Part shown: positions 30,567 through 42,973 of the stretch, in pieces
How the letters are laid out: each line of letters starts with the position of its first letter
Position numbering within the stretch: the first letter of the stretch is position 1
Source: Liquidambar formosana
Taxonomy: Eukaryota > Streptophyta > Magnoliopsida > Saxifragales > Altingiaceae
DNA length: 64,000 nt
Assembly: GCA_039720395.1 (NCBI GenBank)
Contig: CM077831.1
Coordinates: 35,251,067 to 35,315,066 of the forward strand
Direction: 5' to 3'
Position numbers and translations under genes: made by a program
The notes under the pieces: model-generated
The model's database searches: none
The model's input: the letters and a program-made list of their open reading frames with translations, nothing else
What the model was told of the DNA's origin: nothing

Positions 30567-31742
30567 ATGGATGATTGGAAGGTATGCATTCGAACTCAAA
30601 TATTATAAAATGCAAAATTCATTCCAATTGATGTCTTTTTTTTTTTTTAGCACTTAAGGTGGTTGGAGTATGCCGATGAGAAGCAGCGGGAAAATAATTT
30701 CAAGGGATTCATTTTTGATGATGACAAGGATAAATTTGTGTGGTTTCTGAACAACCCAAAGATGCGTTGTTTTACACTTCTTTATTGGGATATACTGGAG
30801 TTGATTTCTTTAGTTGGTGCGGTAAATTGTGCGACTGCATTGTTGCGAGGGGAGGTGCCTCTAGAAGTGGACATTAATGAGCCGTTTCGACTGGGGTGTT
30901 ACCCCATACATCATGCGGCCAAGCGTTTGGATCCTCCCTTAGTTCTCCTATTTCTTCGCCACGGAGCTCGAACTGATATCAAATTAAATGTTCCTCATCC
31001 TTATCATGACTCGGACAATGGATTGCTCCCGCTCAATATTGCAATTAAAGCTGCGAGGTACGTACTAGAATATGGTGAATTGAACTGAATATGTTGTTGT
31101 TGTACACTTGTACATGTATTCATCATCGTCATCATCATCATCATCATGATATATATGGTGCAGTAATCATAAACGTCTCCAGGATTGGACTCCCCGACGC
31201 TCTATCTTTGACTTGATAGCAATACTTTGCCATCCAGAATTGGTTCGTATTTTCACCGCATATTAATTTGTTATATTGTAAAACAATACCTTCACTACGT
31301 TACAGAATTGTTTGTCTGTAGAGGAACAATATTATAAGGCTGCTTACACTAATACTTGTGGCAGAAGGATGCATTAGAGACTGTTAGCTTGCTGGCAATG
31401 AGGACCAAGGAGCTCCAGAAGATAGCTTACCATAGTTATGCAAAGGAAGGAAAACCCATTGAGTTAGCCATCCTGTTGATGCAGATGACTCCTGGATCTT
31501 TTTGTTTCATTGAATTTCAGAGCAAAGATGGATCTGCTTCAGATGGAGCCGTGAAATTCTCTGAGTGTATCAATTATGAAATCACGTCACTAATGAATGA
31601 GTTCAAATCAACAGGAGCTACTACGTTATCTCAGATGCTCGAGGACAAGATGGTGGCAATGAGGTCCATGCTGCTGTTGCTTGAAGTTTTCGACAAGGCT
31701 GGTTGGATTATTAAGAAATATAAGGCAGTCAAACCAACTTGA
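30567..31742 (+). CDS. Ankyrin-repeat-like protein (ANK-A)
   Basis: Four exons join in frame: 30567-30581 (only MDDWK), 30651-31057, 31164-31242 and 31365-31742, giving about 292 residues. Exon 2 carries KGFIFDDDKDKFVWFLNNP and two degenerate ankyrin-like units (CYPIHHAAKRLDPPLVLLFL, then GLLPLNIAIKAAR). Exon 4 encodes a helical C-terminal region (KDALETVSLLAMRT, GKPIELAILLMQM, SQMLEDKMVAMRSMLLLLEV) and stops TGA at 31740. A broken inverted paralog lies at 45.7-47.9 kb, and comparison of the two supports these exons. The short first exon is inferred from a good GTATGC donor. Conserved sequence continues after the stop (see 31995). I do not recognise a named function. Confidence 0.75.
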
Positions 31743-31994
31743 TGTATGTTATAATTAATACCCGTTTCTTGCTCTTTAAGTTGTGCTGCTTCTTTTTTTA
31801 ACGCCTAGCTATTGGCATCTAGTAGTGCATGATAAGTCTTAGTTGTGCGTATGTGCGCACATGTATATATTTTGGGTTTGGGGTGGATGTGATTCATCAT
31901 ACATCTAGGAATGCATCATATATAATCCTTTACTTTATTTTGATCTGATGCATCTTTACATTAAGTTAGCTTTTGGTACGGTGTTTCCTTACAG

Positions 31995-32226
31995 GCTGCT
32001 GAAAGATCAGATGGTCAAAGATGTTATTTCGAGGCTTGAGTTGTGGGGCGTTGATTTGAAGCTTACAGACTTTGATTTAAGCAATATACACTGGTTTGTG
32101 ATGATGCACCTCTTTTCCAAGTCACTTTTTGTATCTTGCTTCTTATGTGCACTTTGGTTGATTCGATTGCGATTATCAATCACAAAATTCACAATCAAGT
32201 TAAATAGGAACTCCTTGAATGGCTAG
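31995..32226 (+). other. Conserved exon-like segment after the ANK-A stop
   Basis: After an AG acceptor at 31993-31994 the frame RLLKDQMVKDVISRLELWGVD continues through LSNIHWF. The inverted paralog at 45800-46020 conserves the same frame (LREQVVKDVLLRLVETGCDL). A GTATGTTA donor overlaps the region just after the stop codon in both copies, so this may be a 3' exon of an alternative transcript. Further open stretches at 32404-32550 and 33258-33533 (ending KRGLRRARF) might be more distal exons, but I cannot confirm them. Confidence 0.45.
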
Positions 32227-33539
32227 ATAAACATTAACTGATGTATTTTTTTTATTTCTTATCTTATGTGACATGATATTTATTATGTCTATGTGATTGC
32301 ACAAGGGACCCACCCAAGCATGCATTGGAAGAATCAGGTGATTTTGGTTTCGAATTCAAGTAGAGTTCCTTTTATTTCATAAGAAAAAAATGAAGGAAAG
32401 CAAATGAACAGGATCGAAATTCTGACATATTTTCCTGGCAACAGAGGAGTCGGAGTCGTATCCACTGCGGAGCTTTCACATGCCCTTTTCACAGCAAAAA
32501 AACACGTTTTTCAACCTAATGGTAAGAAAATTGGCATCTATTATGTTCTTGTCCGCCTCCTCCTCATCTTTTCAAAAGTTTTGGTAGGATCTTGTTTCTT
32601 GAGATATATGCATTGTACTATAGTTATTATTATTATTATTATTTAATGATTCCTATGAACAATCAATATATTGATTAGGATACATACAAAGGTGTACAAG
32701 CATTTCACCCAAAAGGAATCGAATTTACAAAATCACCCAGTGTAGTTGCAAAAAAATCCCCCTTCCCCTAGGGGAAAAAAAAAAAAAAAAAAAAAGAGAG
32801 AAAGAAAGAAAGAAAGAAAGAAAGAAGGGAAAAAGACCTCCTCAAGAACAAAAGCATGCATCCCCAACTAAGGCCAAAAGGTGCAATCAAGTGGATAGAA
32901 ATGTCCTCTTCAATGATCCCTTGTAACCACTGCTCGGATGTATTGTAATGTAATGAGTGCCACGTTTAGTTTTTTAATGCTAGTAACATGCAATTGAGTA
33001 TTATTTTTACAAACAAAAATAAATATATGGGAAAATGCTAACAGTGCAAGTAACCCAATATTTTCATGATTTGTGAACATACTTTGCGGCAATTATCAAA
33101 ATTTTAAGTTTATGTTGGCATGTACGTGCATATAAGAATTTTGTTTCAGCAGTATGAAAATTAGATGCGCTTCTTTTCACTGATATAAAATTTCAAGCAA
33201 AATGTTTTCATGATGTGCTCTCTCTCATGTCTTGATTTTTGGATTGTCCAAAACTAAATGATGTGTTTTTGTTTGAACAGCATGGTACATGTTTTTCATG
33301 GTCATTGTCGCCTGCAACGTGGGATCCTTGGTTTATCCTCTGCAAGGCCGTCAATCCATGCAAATCGAGTTTCAAAATGCATCCATGGTTTTCTACATCC
33401 GGAAAATGTGGAGATTCAAGCAAAAAAGAGAAGCAAAGACTTGGAGCAATATGTGCCAAAATTTCCAACAAATGAGAAGCGGGCATGTTTTGCATTAGTG
33501 ATCAAGAGGGGGCTAAGACGCGCACGATTTTAATTTGTG

Positions 33540-36082
33540 CGTATCTTCCATTTAGGTCGTTTGTGAATTTTGTTTTGGATGGCCATCTAGAAAGGACAAT
33601 AGATGTACGTGGCTCTCTCGGAGTGGCCGGCCTCTTCAAAACAATAACAATGTGTCCAATTTTGTGATGGGGTACGCATCAAAATTTGAGGCTATTTTTC
33701 TTCATATTAAAATTATAGCATTAATTGGTACCAAATTAGTCACTTCCACTAAACAAGCTCTGAGAGAAGCTAGGTTTTCACAATTATGTTTCGTTTGGTG
33801 GGGGCCGTGGAATCGGAATCTGTATATATAGACACAGATTGTTCCTCGCAATGCGCCGTGTGGTGCACCTGGATATATAGGTGCCCGCTCATGCTTTGCG
33901 TGTTCACGTGGCTTACTATTGGCCATGGGTGGCTATTGCCACATCTTAAAGCGCCCATCTGTCCTATCATTTTCGAAGCATACCTCCATGGCTACATGCT
34001 CAACCAATCATTTTCATTTGACTTTTTTTTTTAAAAAAAAAAAATTAAAAACTTCTAAAACACCATTTTTGATGTAAAACATGGCCAATTTTGTGTATAG
34101 TTTTTCTTTCTTTCAAGATATTTATCTGTCTTAAAATTCTATCTATGCATAGTTTTATGTGCTTGTCTAATTATTTTCATTATGTGTTTCTCTCGTTCCT
34201 TATTAAATATCAGGGTATTTTAGGAAATCAAAGAAAAAAATTCTTTGACTTTTCGAAGAAAACAATAGTTTAGAAACATCCCACGTACTTAACTAAACTT
34301 TCGGTCGGACCTAAAGCCAAGTGGTTGCCAAGCACTTTTAATGGCAGACAATTAAGTGAAGTAACAAATAATAAGTAGGTGAGATGCCATGTGGTAACCG
34401 TGCATGGTGAGGTGATTCCAAAATGGAGGTAATATTACATGTGATTTTTGATATATCCCAAACACATGCTGTGATTGAATTCGAAGGATGTTCGAAGCTT
34501 TAGACTATCAGCACTCCCAACTACGTCTCCAACCCACCATTAGGCGCTGCAAGGCCGTGGCCGTTGCGACTACTGGCGACTCTTCTATCTATATTTTGAG
34601 TTTCTTTGGTCTTGTGGGTCGTACTAATTAATTATTTTAATTGCCAATATTCCACAAAAACAAATACGGACTATATATAATATATTTTGCATATGGCGGT
34701 TCAATTTAAAATTTCTGCCTAAATTCCAATCACTAATGAGTTCATAAGCATGAGATCCATTTCTTGTCATCAGAATTAACAAACCATTTTGCTAATGGCC
34801 TGATCAGCATCAATTTCAATCAGTAACTCTTGTGCCCTTAGATCAACAGCTAGACAAGGGTTATCCCCAAGGCATTGAGTTTTAATTTAAGAAACGTATT
34901 ATATCATCAAATTTATCACATTGAGCCAATCAAAGCTCATGGGCAGCAAGGTGTGGGAGAGGGGGTCAATTGACCATTCTTACCTTTTCTAAATTTTTCT
35001 TGTATTGTTTTATTTCAAACGTAACCCTCTTGATTTTTTTTTTTTTTTGTCACACTTATTTTCTTATTTTACCCCTTTCTCTTTTCTTTTTCTTCCTATA
35101 TATAAATCTCACTTCCTTTTTATGTATTTTTTATTTTACCTTCTCCAAGTACACTGTAGCTTCCTCTCCCATATATATATATATATATATATGTAATCTT
35201 AGTTGTATGAGAAATTTTAGGAGTTAGTTTATGAAATTTTGTGTAGATCATGTACACAGTCCAAGCGCAAATTTCAATTCACATGAATTTCTAGGAAGAT
35301 CGTATCAATAGGCACATTTGTTTATGAATCTCAAATGGTGTTATGCTTATTAGACAATGATTACACATTTTTTTTTATTTTTTAATTAACATTTTCTGGG
35401 TTGCAATTCAAGAACTTCATTAACTTTTTCTTTGAAGGGATCTCTTTGATACTCTAGACCTTTTAGAGTGAATGTCTAACTTTGCACTTGTTGAGGAATC
35501 ACTTTTGGATGAGTAAGAGAACAACTTATTTACGCTGTGTTTGGGTGAGATATGCAAAAAAAAAAAAAAAAAAAAAGTGAAGGGATTTTTAGAATGATAG
35601 GATTTTCAAAGTAAAGATTTTTGAGTTGAGTTTTTCGAGTTCCCTTTTGAAAAGTTTGAATTTTTAAATAGAATTTTACAACTTCCTTATTCAAGAGATG
35701 GAATTTGGCAAAATTTGAGGTATGGAGATGGAATTTTTAGAACGTACCATGTGAGATGTATAATTTGGAGAAAGAAGTGGGAAGTGGGGAAGTCTACTTA
35801 GCATATATAGAGTAGGTTTTTGAGAATGGTAAATAAGTAATTTCCATTAAGAAAAGCCTATAGCACTTCTGGGAGTGCAAGAGACTTTGTGGGAGTGTAA
35901 TAATTTATTTAGTTATATATTATACTCAAATAAATGATACGATATGATACTACTCAATAATTACGATGGCAACGAGAAAGGGATGTAGGTGTGAGATGTG
36001 TTGAAAAACTCGGCATGTTATTAATATAAAGAAAGCTATACCCTATACGTAATCATTCATGAATTGAGCAGGAGGCAAAGCC
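33540..36082. other. Intergenic region and CYP-A promoter
   Basis: AT-rich spacer with an (AT)n run near 35171-35192 and a poly-A run near 35556-35575. A TATA-box candidate TATAAA at 36025-36030 lies 53 bp before the CYP-A ATG. No coding gene seen. Confidence 0.5.
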
Positions 36083-39000
36083 ATGGAAGTGGCAACTACA
36101 ATGCTCATCTCACTCATCATCTCAATCTCAGCCTTACTTGCTGCTGCTCTTTATTTCATCACCACCAAAATCAACCACTCTTCCATTAATCTTCCTCCGG
36201 GAAGCTTGGGATGGCCTCTTCTCGGGGAGACGCTTGAATACCTGAGAGCGGCTCAAGACGGAAAACCAGAGCGTCCTGTGGAAAAGAGAATGGACGAACA
36301 CAAGTCGCCACCCGTCTTCAAGACATGGGTACTTGGGGAGCCCATCGCCGTCTTCTGTGGGCCTAAGGGCAACAAGTTTCTGTTCAGCAACGAGAACAAG
36401 CTGGTGGCCCAATGGTGGCCCACCCCCATGCAGAGGCTTTTCGGCTCGTGCCTGCTTACGGCCGTCGGCGATGAAGCCAAGCGTATGCGCAGGATGCTCA
36501 TGACTTTTCTTAATCCCGATGCTTTGCTGCGCTACATCACCACTATGGATGTGGTGACGCACCACCATATCACTACCCACTGGCAAGGTTTGTTCCGTTC
36601 CTTAGCAACGTTTAACTTGCCTCTTCATGCAAATCTTCCTTACCCATAAAAAGGGGCGGAAAATGATAGAAATTGAAGAATACTAGCAGGCAGGACACGG
36701 TTCTGATGATCAAGTCCCTTCATTCTAGGGTTTAATTTCAAGTTTTCTTTTCAATTTTATAATAATTTGAATGGAAAATAAATATGAGGAGCGCTTAATA
36801 GTATTTCCCTCACTTTGGAAACTTTTCAACATCTAATCAAATCAAATAGAGATTGAATGGAAAATAAATATGAGGAGAGATTTTCTCCTTTAACTTGGGA
36901 ATATAATAATAAAGAGTTTGAATAAATTTTGGGATACCACTACTTAATAGAAAGGTCAAATAAATTTTTTGTTTGTTTGTTTATTTATTTATTTATTTAT
37001 TAGTACATATTGCTACATGCTACCTTATATATAGAAACGAATACTTAAAAGTTGAGGGAGCCACCTAAAAGTTGAGGGCCATGGCTCTGCCAACACCTCT
37101 ATACGTGACTCTACAAATAATATAATTATTTAATGGCAGAGCCATGGCCCCCTCAACTTTTAGGTATTCGTTTCTATATATAAGGTAGCATACAGCCATA
37201 TGTACTAATAAATAAATAGGTATTCGTTTCTTAGGTGGCCTCCTAACTAAGTTCTACGTTTAAATTTGGGGAAGATATTGCCAGAAAATAAAACGCTTCT
37301 TCTATAGTTCTAAATAGTTCATTGACTATTATGCCCTTTTGAAGTCAAAAAGGCAAAAACCATCATCTTTAATTTTCTGAGATTTTCGCTCTGCAAGGGA
37401 TCTCGAACTTTTTCGATTGCCCCAATAGATGGGTTGTAGCGGAGAGTTTTCGAGCACTCTGCACCAGTTAGAAGGGCATCATCGGGAGCCACAAGGCATT
37501 GCATTGCAAGAGTGCAAGAGATCAGTTTGCCGGAATCGTTCCTTTGAGTTTGGGATTTTGATTCGTGGGAATTGCAGAGGCTTGCTGTCCTGGAGCTTTT
37601 GAATATGATAAGGAGATCTAGTTTGTTTCCCAATTGGTTGAAATACAATACTTTGGTTTCAAGTTTTGTATATGGGTACGGTTTGGTCTACTATGGGTAT
37701 GCGTGTGTATATATTTGGGTTTTGGGTCTGCAATGGAAATCACAATGAATGCTGATAAATTTATGTCTTATGCAGAGGAGGTCTTCACCGGAAAAAATGG
37801 AATGTGCAGGTCGTAGCAGAAAGGGTTTTTTTTTTTTTTTTTTTTTCTAAAGCTGTTATGGGTGATATGACTGCATCGTTTAAGCAGAGCGAGGATGGGG
37901 GAAGTCAGGAAGAACTAGTGGTTTACGCCGGAAAAAATGGAGGTTGACTGGAGTTCGCCGACCATAGTAGGTTTTTTTTTGGGTAAACTGTTGTGGCTTA
38001 TCGCCATCAACACAGGTGCTGTTGTTGTCGCAGCACCATTAAAGGGTTGCTTGGGCCATTTTCCGCTTTGATTATTATGAGATAAGGTTTTTCAAAAAGT
38101 GGATGAGGGTCTACGGGGAATAATGTTAAAAGTCAGTCGGCACAGTACAAGAGGCTTTTGCCATTTTGATTTCGAAGGGTATAATAGTCATTAAATTGTA
38201 TAAGAACGTGGATGCAGTGTTTTAGTCTCTGGCAATACCATCACCCTTAAATTTATGAAGAAAAATTCATACTCATTTTTTGATATTAGAGGGTTAGGGA
38301 TAAGTGTAGATTCTATCAATTGTCCAAAAAGATAAAAAATGATTGTTCAAAAATAATTGTGGTTACATTGCCTTTGAATTATTGTAATAATTCATTATCT
38401 TTGAAAAGTAACTACTTACATTTTTAATCTCTACTTACCATTCCAATGTGTTAGAAGGTAGGTCTTAAGTTCTACGAAATTTTTTTTATTTAAATTTATT
38501 TATTTATCAAACGAGGATATCACAAGTCATTAGGCACAGACTAATATCCTGTTATGCAAAAATCACCTGTAAACCTGTATATTCGATAATAAAAGAGTGG
38601 AGACTCAAATTAGAACTCATAATTCTTGAGCCTCAGTCTTTACTATACCCTCACGGGTTAGTCCTAATTAACTTCTACTCACAAGCGGCAAAAATAAAAA
38701 AAAAAAAGAGAAAAAGAAAAATCCTCAGTACGTTGCACTATTAATTTTTGAGTTTATTATAATTGAGGCCTCTGAATAAGACTATTAATATTCTAATTTT
38801 GGGCGTCATGGTGAAGGTAAAGAGGAGGTGAAGGTCTACCCAACCATGAAGCTCTACACCTTCGAATTGGCATGTCGCTTATTCATGAGCATGGAAGACC
38901 CACAACATATCTCAAGGATCGCTGCTCAATTCAACGTGTTCCTCAAAGGGTTCACTGAGTTCCCCATCAGCTTCCCTGGCACGAGATTCTATCGCGCAAT

Positions 39001-40399
39001 GAAAGCAGCAAGTGCCATAAGGAAAGAGCTTCAAGTGATAGCCACACACAAGAGAGCGGCTTTGGAACAGGGGATAGTGTCACCTTCTCAGGACCTATTT
39101 TCCCATTTGCTCGCGACTTCTGATGAAAATGGGAGATTTTTGACTGAGGAGGAGATTGTAAATAATATTCTAATGCTGCTCTTTGCAGGTCATGATACTT
39201 CCAGCTCTGTCATAACTTTGGTCATGAAGTATCTTGGAGAATTGCCCCAAGTTTATGAAAAGGTGTTGACAGGTTAGTATCCCCTGTTTCATTTCATCAT
39301 TTTCTGAGCCTACTCATATATATATATATATATATAGGGCTCTTAATTAATTTTTTTCTAGCCGATAACGTTGATCAGAGCAATTCATTGCAACATCATC
39401 TAATTTTGCTCAAGACTTGACCCTTACATTTTAACATGGATCGATCAGAGCATATTGTGTTGGTAATCAACTACAAGGAGGAAGTGCCAATGGCCTTGTG
39501 GCCATCAGGTTCTTAGTCAAAATGTACGCATAACCACTTGTATGTTTTTGCTCCTCATCCATTTCAATAGTTGTAGGAGTAGTTGATTACAAAGACGATA
39601 TGATCGGCCACTAGTCTTGGATGAGCCAAACATAAATAGCTTTCTGACGATTCTGTAAATTGTATGCACTTGAATTGGAGCACCAGAGCAACTGCATATT
39701 GCATCCTCAAAAGGACATGGGGAACTGCTGCAATTGGAAGACATACAGAAGATGAGCTACTCTTGGAATGTCGTCTCTGAAGTTATGAGAATCTCACCCC
39801 CTGTAATCGGCGGTTTTAGGGAGTCCCTCGTAGATTTCACCTATGCGGGATATACTATTCCCAAAGGATGGAAGGTATGCTCCTTTAACAATGGCAATAA
39901 ATTCTACTCTGTGATGATGCAATAGGAGAAATTAATGGGATAGGAATTTTGAAACAATTTTGAGAAGAAACCATGAAGAACAACTGCAATGAGTTGTCTC
40001 TTAATTTGAAGACATTCGATGAAAATCAGGGGTAGAGGAAGTAGTTCTTCTGAGACAGTAACTTAAAGTTCTTTTATTTCATGCAACATGCAGTTACATT
40101 GGAATGCTGCTTCAACACACAAGGATCCGAGTTTGTTCCCGAGTAAAGACGAGTTTGATGCTTCAAGATTCGAGGGATCGGGGCCAGCTCCATTTTCATA
40201 TGTACCATTTGGAGGGGGACCTAGGATGTGTTTGGGAAAGGAGTTTGCTCGCTTAGAAATTCTTGTGTTTCTGCACAATGTGGTGAAGAGGTTCAAGTGG
40301 GATTTATTGATTCCTGACGAAAAAATCGGATACGATCCAATAGCTGCCCCAGCAAAAGGACTTCCAATTCGTCTCCAGCCACGAGAATCCAAAGCCTAA
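36083..40399 (+). CDS. Cytochrome P450, CYP716 family (CYP-A, intact)
   Basis: Four exons 36083-36587, 38817-39272, 39687-39874 and 40094-40399 join at GT-AG sites into 484 codons plus stop, the usual CYP716 length. Visible parts: an N-terminal membrane anchor (residues about 5-27), the hinge [13 protein letters not shown], the I-helix oxygen-binding AGHDTSS (about 292-298), the K-helix ExxR as EVMR (352-355), a PERF-type FDASRF and the heme loop [10 protein letters not shown] with Cys429. CYP716 enzymes are ER-bound monooxygenases that mostly oxidise pentacyclic triterpenes such as beta-amyrin at C-28; the exact substrate cannot be told from sequence. Near residue 75 the family's HDSRVFKTS is [10 protein letters not shown], one codon longer. 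Exons 2-4 have the same lengths as in CYP-C (456, 188, 306). This is the only intact member of the cluster. Confidence 0.93.
36989..37219. repeat. Inverted repeat (foldback MITE) in CYP-A intron 1
   Basis: Left arm 36989-37091 and right arm 37131-37219 are reverse complements, sharing ATTAGTACATAT, CTACCTTATATATAGAAACG and AGTTGAGGG...CCATGGCTCTGCC. The left arm has a short internal duplication. The element could form a long hairpin in the pre-mRNA of CYP-A. No clear target-site duplication because the ends run into a TTTA microsatellite. Confidence 0.75.
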
Positions 40400-40616
40400 T
40401 TAAGATGCTTAAGCCTTGTAGAAATATATATAAAATAAATCCAACATTTTCATGTTGGTCTTCTATATAATGGGATTGTATTTCCTATACATTTTCCTAC
40501 TACTTTCACAATGTTATGACTTGTGGGGATTTTCATCACACGCACATATATAGTGGATTTTCTCGAATTTATATGCACGTGCGACACCGCTGATTTGATT
40601 TGACGTGGTGGTCTAA

Positions 40617-41192
40617 GAACATCTCCAGCCATGTGAGCTAAATTAGGTGTGCTATTGCTATTTTAGTACATGCTACAGTGCGAAATGCTATAATTTAGCA
40701 CAATGTGCTCTAATGATGCAAATAAACGTAGTGTGTTATTTTTTGCCACAACTTCAACTCTTTCCACAGATTTAAGGTCTCGTAAGATAGTGAATGAGGT
40801 ATATCGTGGATCAAATGCAATGTTGTTTGAGTGGGATGAATGAGTTAAAAAAAAAAAGGTATGTTTTCTGATTTTTTTTATTTTTTTATATATAAGATTT
40901 CAATATTATTTTTGAAAATATTGTATTTATTTATGGGCTGTTTAGTTACTGAGAAAATTTTGGAAGAAAAATGGAGTAAAAGAAGTTGTTGGTGTGTTTG
41001 GTTGTTAAGAAAGGGAGGAAAAGCTGACATGGTAAATATAGCAATAGCTCACCCTTGTGCCAAATATGGCACAAGGGTGAGCTATTGCTATATTTAGCAT
41101 ATGCATTTAACATACCATTGGAGCATCCCAACTTGTGCTAAATGATATAATATAGTAATAGCACACCATATAGCTTACCCTTGGAGATGCTC
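40617..41192. mobile_element. Tourist-like MITE between CYP-A and CYP-B
   Basis: A 576-bp element with terminal inverted repeats GAACATCTCCAGCC (left) and the complement of TTGGAGATGCTC (right), flanked by TAA at 40614-40616 and 41193-41195. Subterminal inverted homology continues (TGTGCTATTGCTATTTTA against AGTAATAGCACACC). At its centre is a near-perfect palindrome at 41034-41096 around GTGCCAAATATGGCAC. Non-autonomous, no transposase. Confidence 0.8.
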
Positions 41193-42384
41193 TAACAATA
41201 TTTATTGGCCAAGTGTATGTGTGTGACTTATTATATACGGGAGGTTTTATCACACCGCTGATTCGATTTAGGAGCTACATATACTACCCCCACTAGGGGA
41301 GATACTGATGACGAGGACCTCATTTGGTAAAGCGAACCACCCACCACTTTTAGGATAAGCTGAAGCAGAATATATATTATATAATGTGAAAAGGGAACCA
41401 ACCAAAAAAGTAGTAAGAAAAAAAGAAAGTGTTACAATGGTTTGGGTGTCGGGCTTAGTTGCAGCTCTAACACTCCTACTCCTCCTCCTTGCTTTTTACT
41501 TGCTCACTACCAAAATCAAAGCAAGAAAGTCTTCCCATATCAATCTACCTCCGGGAAGCTTGGGATGGCCTCTGGTGGGTGAGACGCTAAAACTTCTGCG
41601 AGCACAAAGAGATGGAAAACCAGAGGATTTCGTGGAGGAGAGAATGGCAAAACACGACTCGCGCGTCTTCAAGACTTCGCTACTGGGTGATCCCATGGCC
41701 GTCTTGTGCGGGCCTATGGGTAACAAGTTTCTGTTCGGCAACGAAACCAAGCTGGTCGCCCAATGGTGGCCCACCTCCGTCAGAAGGCTCTTCGGCCCAT
41801 GCCTTATTAATCTCGTCGGCGATGAAGCCAAGCGCGTGCGTAAGATGCTTATGACTTTTCTTAATCCCGATGCCTTGGTCAGGTACATCACCACTATGGA
41901 TGCCGTGACGAAGCACCATATCACGACCCACTGGCAAGGTATGTTATCTGCGCCACAACACTTCTAATGCTCATCACCTAGCCACGTGGCGTTCTTTCTT
42001 TTACTGCTTCCAACACCTCGCCCACCCATCTTCTCCATTTTTTCTCTTGATTACACTTAATTACCTTATATTTCAAATTTATCTATTCAAATTAAGAAAA
42101 GTTATTCTCTTCAATCCATTTCAAACCGTTTTCTTTTGAACCCCCCCCCCCCCCCCCTCCTCTCCCTCTCTCTCTCTCTCGATAGGGGGCTGTTTTCACA
42201 ATAATTTCTAGCAATAGCATTACATACCTCCTTTTGTGCCAAGAAGGAGCGTAAAACTAATGGCAAACAACTTATCTATCTACCATAAGGAAAAAATGCT
42301 ACATAGGGTTTAAAGATATGCCAAACTTAGAAGAGGTAAAATGTAATTTTTACTTTAAATCATAGTGCTATTATATATATATAT

Positions 42385-42772
42385 AGTCTCTTTTTTAAGA
42401 GACTAACCAAACATAAATTCGTGTTAAGTCACTTTCAAAACTCTATTTGTGACTAGAATCTTGCAAAGCCAACTATTGGATTAGATTTACTTTATATGAA
42501 GAGTATGTATGATAAAAATCAAGTTGATCTGATATTAAAAACTGTTTCATCCATAAATGTCCAAAATAAGTGATTGTTATTGAATAAAAAATTGTGAGTT
42601 TTGGATCGAATAGTAATCAATCTTGGATCAACTTGATATTTGGCATGCATTACTTACATAATAAGGCTATTTAATCCAACAGTTGGTTTCGCAAAATTCA
42701 AGTCACAAGTAGAGTTTTGGAAGGTGACCTAATACAAAGTTAGATTAGGTTGACTTCATAAGAAGGGGACTC
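42385..42772. repeat. Foldback MITE in CYP-B intron 1
   Basis: A segment of about 390 bp with inverted arms of about 100 bp. The left arm contains CAAAACTCTATTTGTGACTA and CCAACTATTGGATTA; the right arm contains their complements (TAATCCAACAGTTGG, AAGTCACAAGTAGAGTTTTG). Non-coding. Confidence 0.75.
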
Positions 42773-42803
42773 ACACACACACACACACATATATACGATT
42801 ATG

Positions 42804-42973
42804 TTCCTTATCAGCACGTGTTGATATAAGTTATATCAGCACCATACATTAAGGGTTGTACCCTTTGCATTGGTGCCAAAATACTTTATATCCCACTAAT
42901 GCACAAGGTATAACTCCCAATGTATGGTACTGATATAAGTTATATATATCAGCACGTACTTATCTGATCATCA
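42804..42973. repeat. Foldback MITE, copy 1 of a family, in CYP-B intron 1
   Basis: Inverted arms around TCAGCACGTGTTGATATAAG and its complement near 42930-42960. The interior reads AAGGGTTGTACCCTTTGCATT and TAATGCACAAGGTATAACTC. A second copy with the same arms and interior lies at 52902-53063 inside the element upstream of CYP-C. Confidence 0.78.

Noticed and set aside
33258..33533. Overlapping open frames that might be the 3' exon of ANK-A
   Set aside because: Three frames are open and no paralogous copy exists to decide; mentioned only as a possibility.
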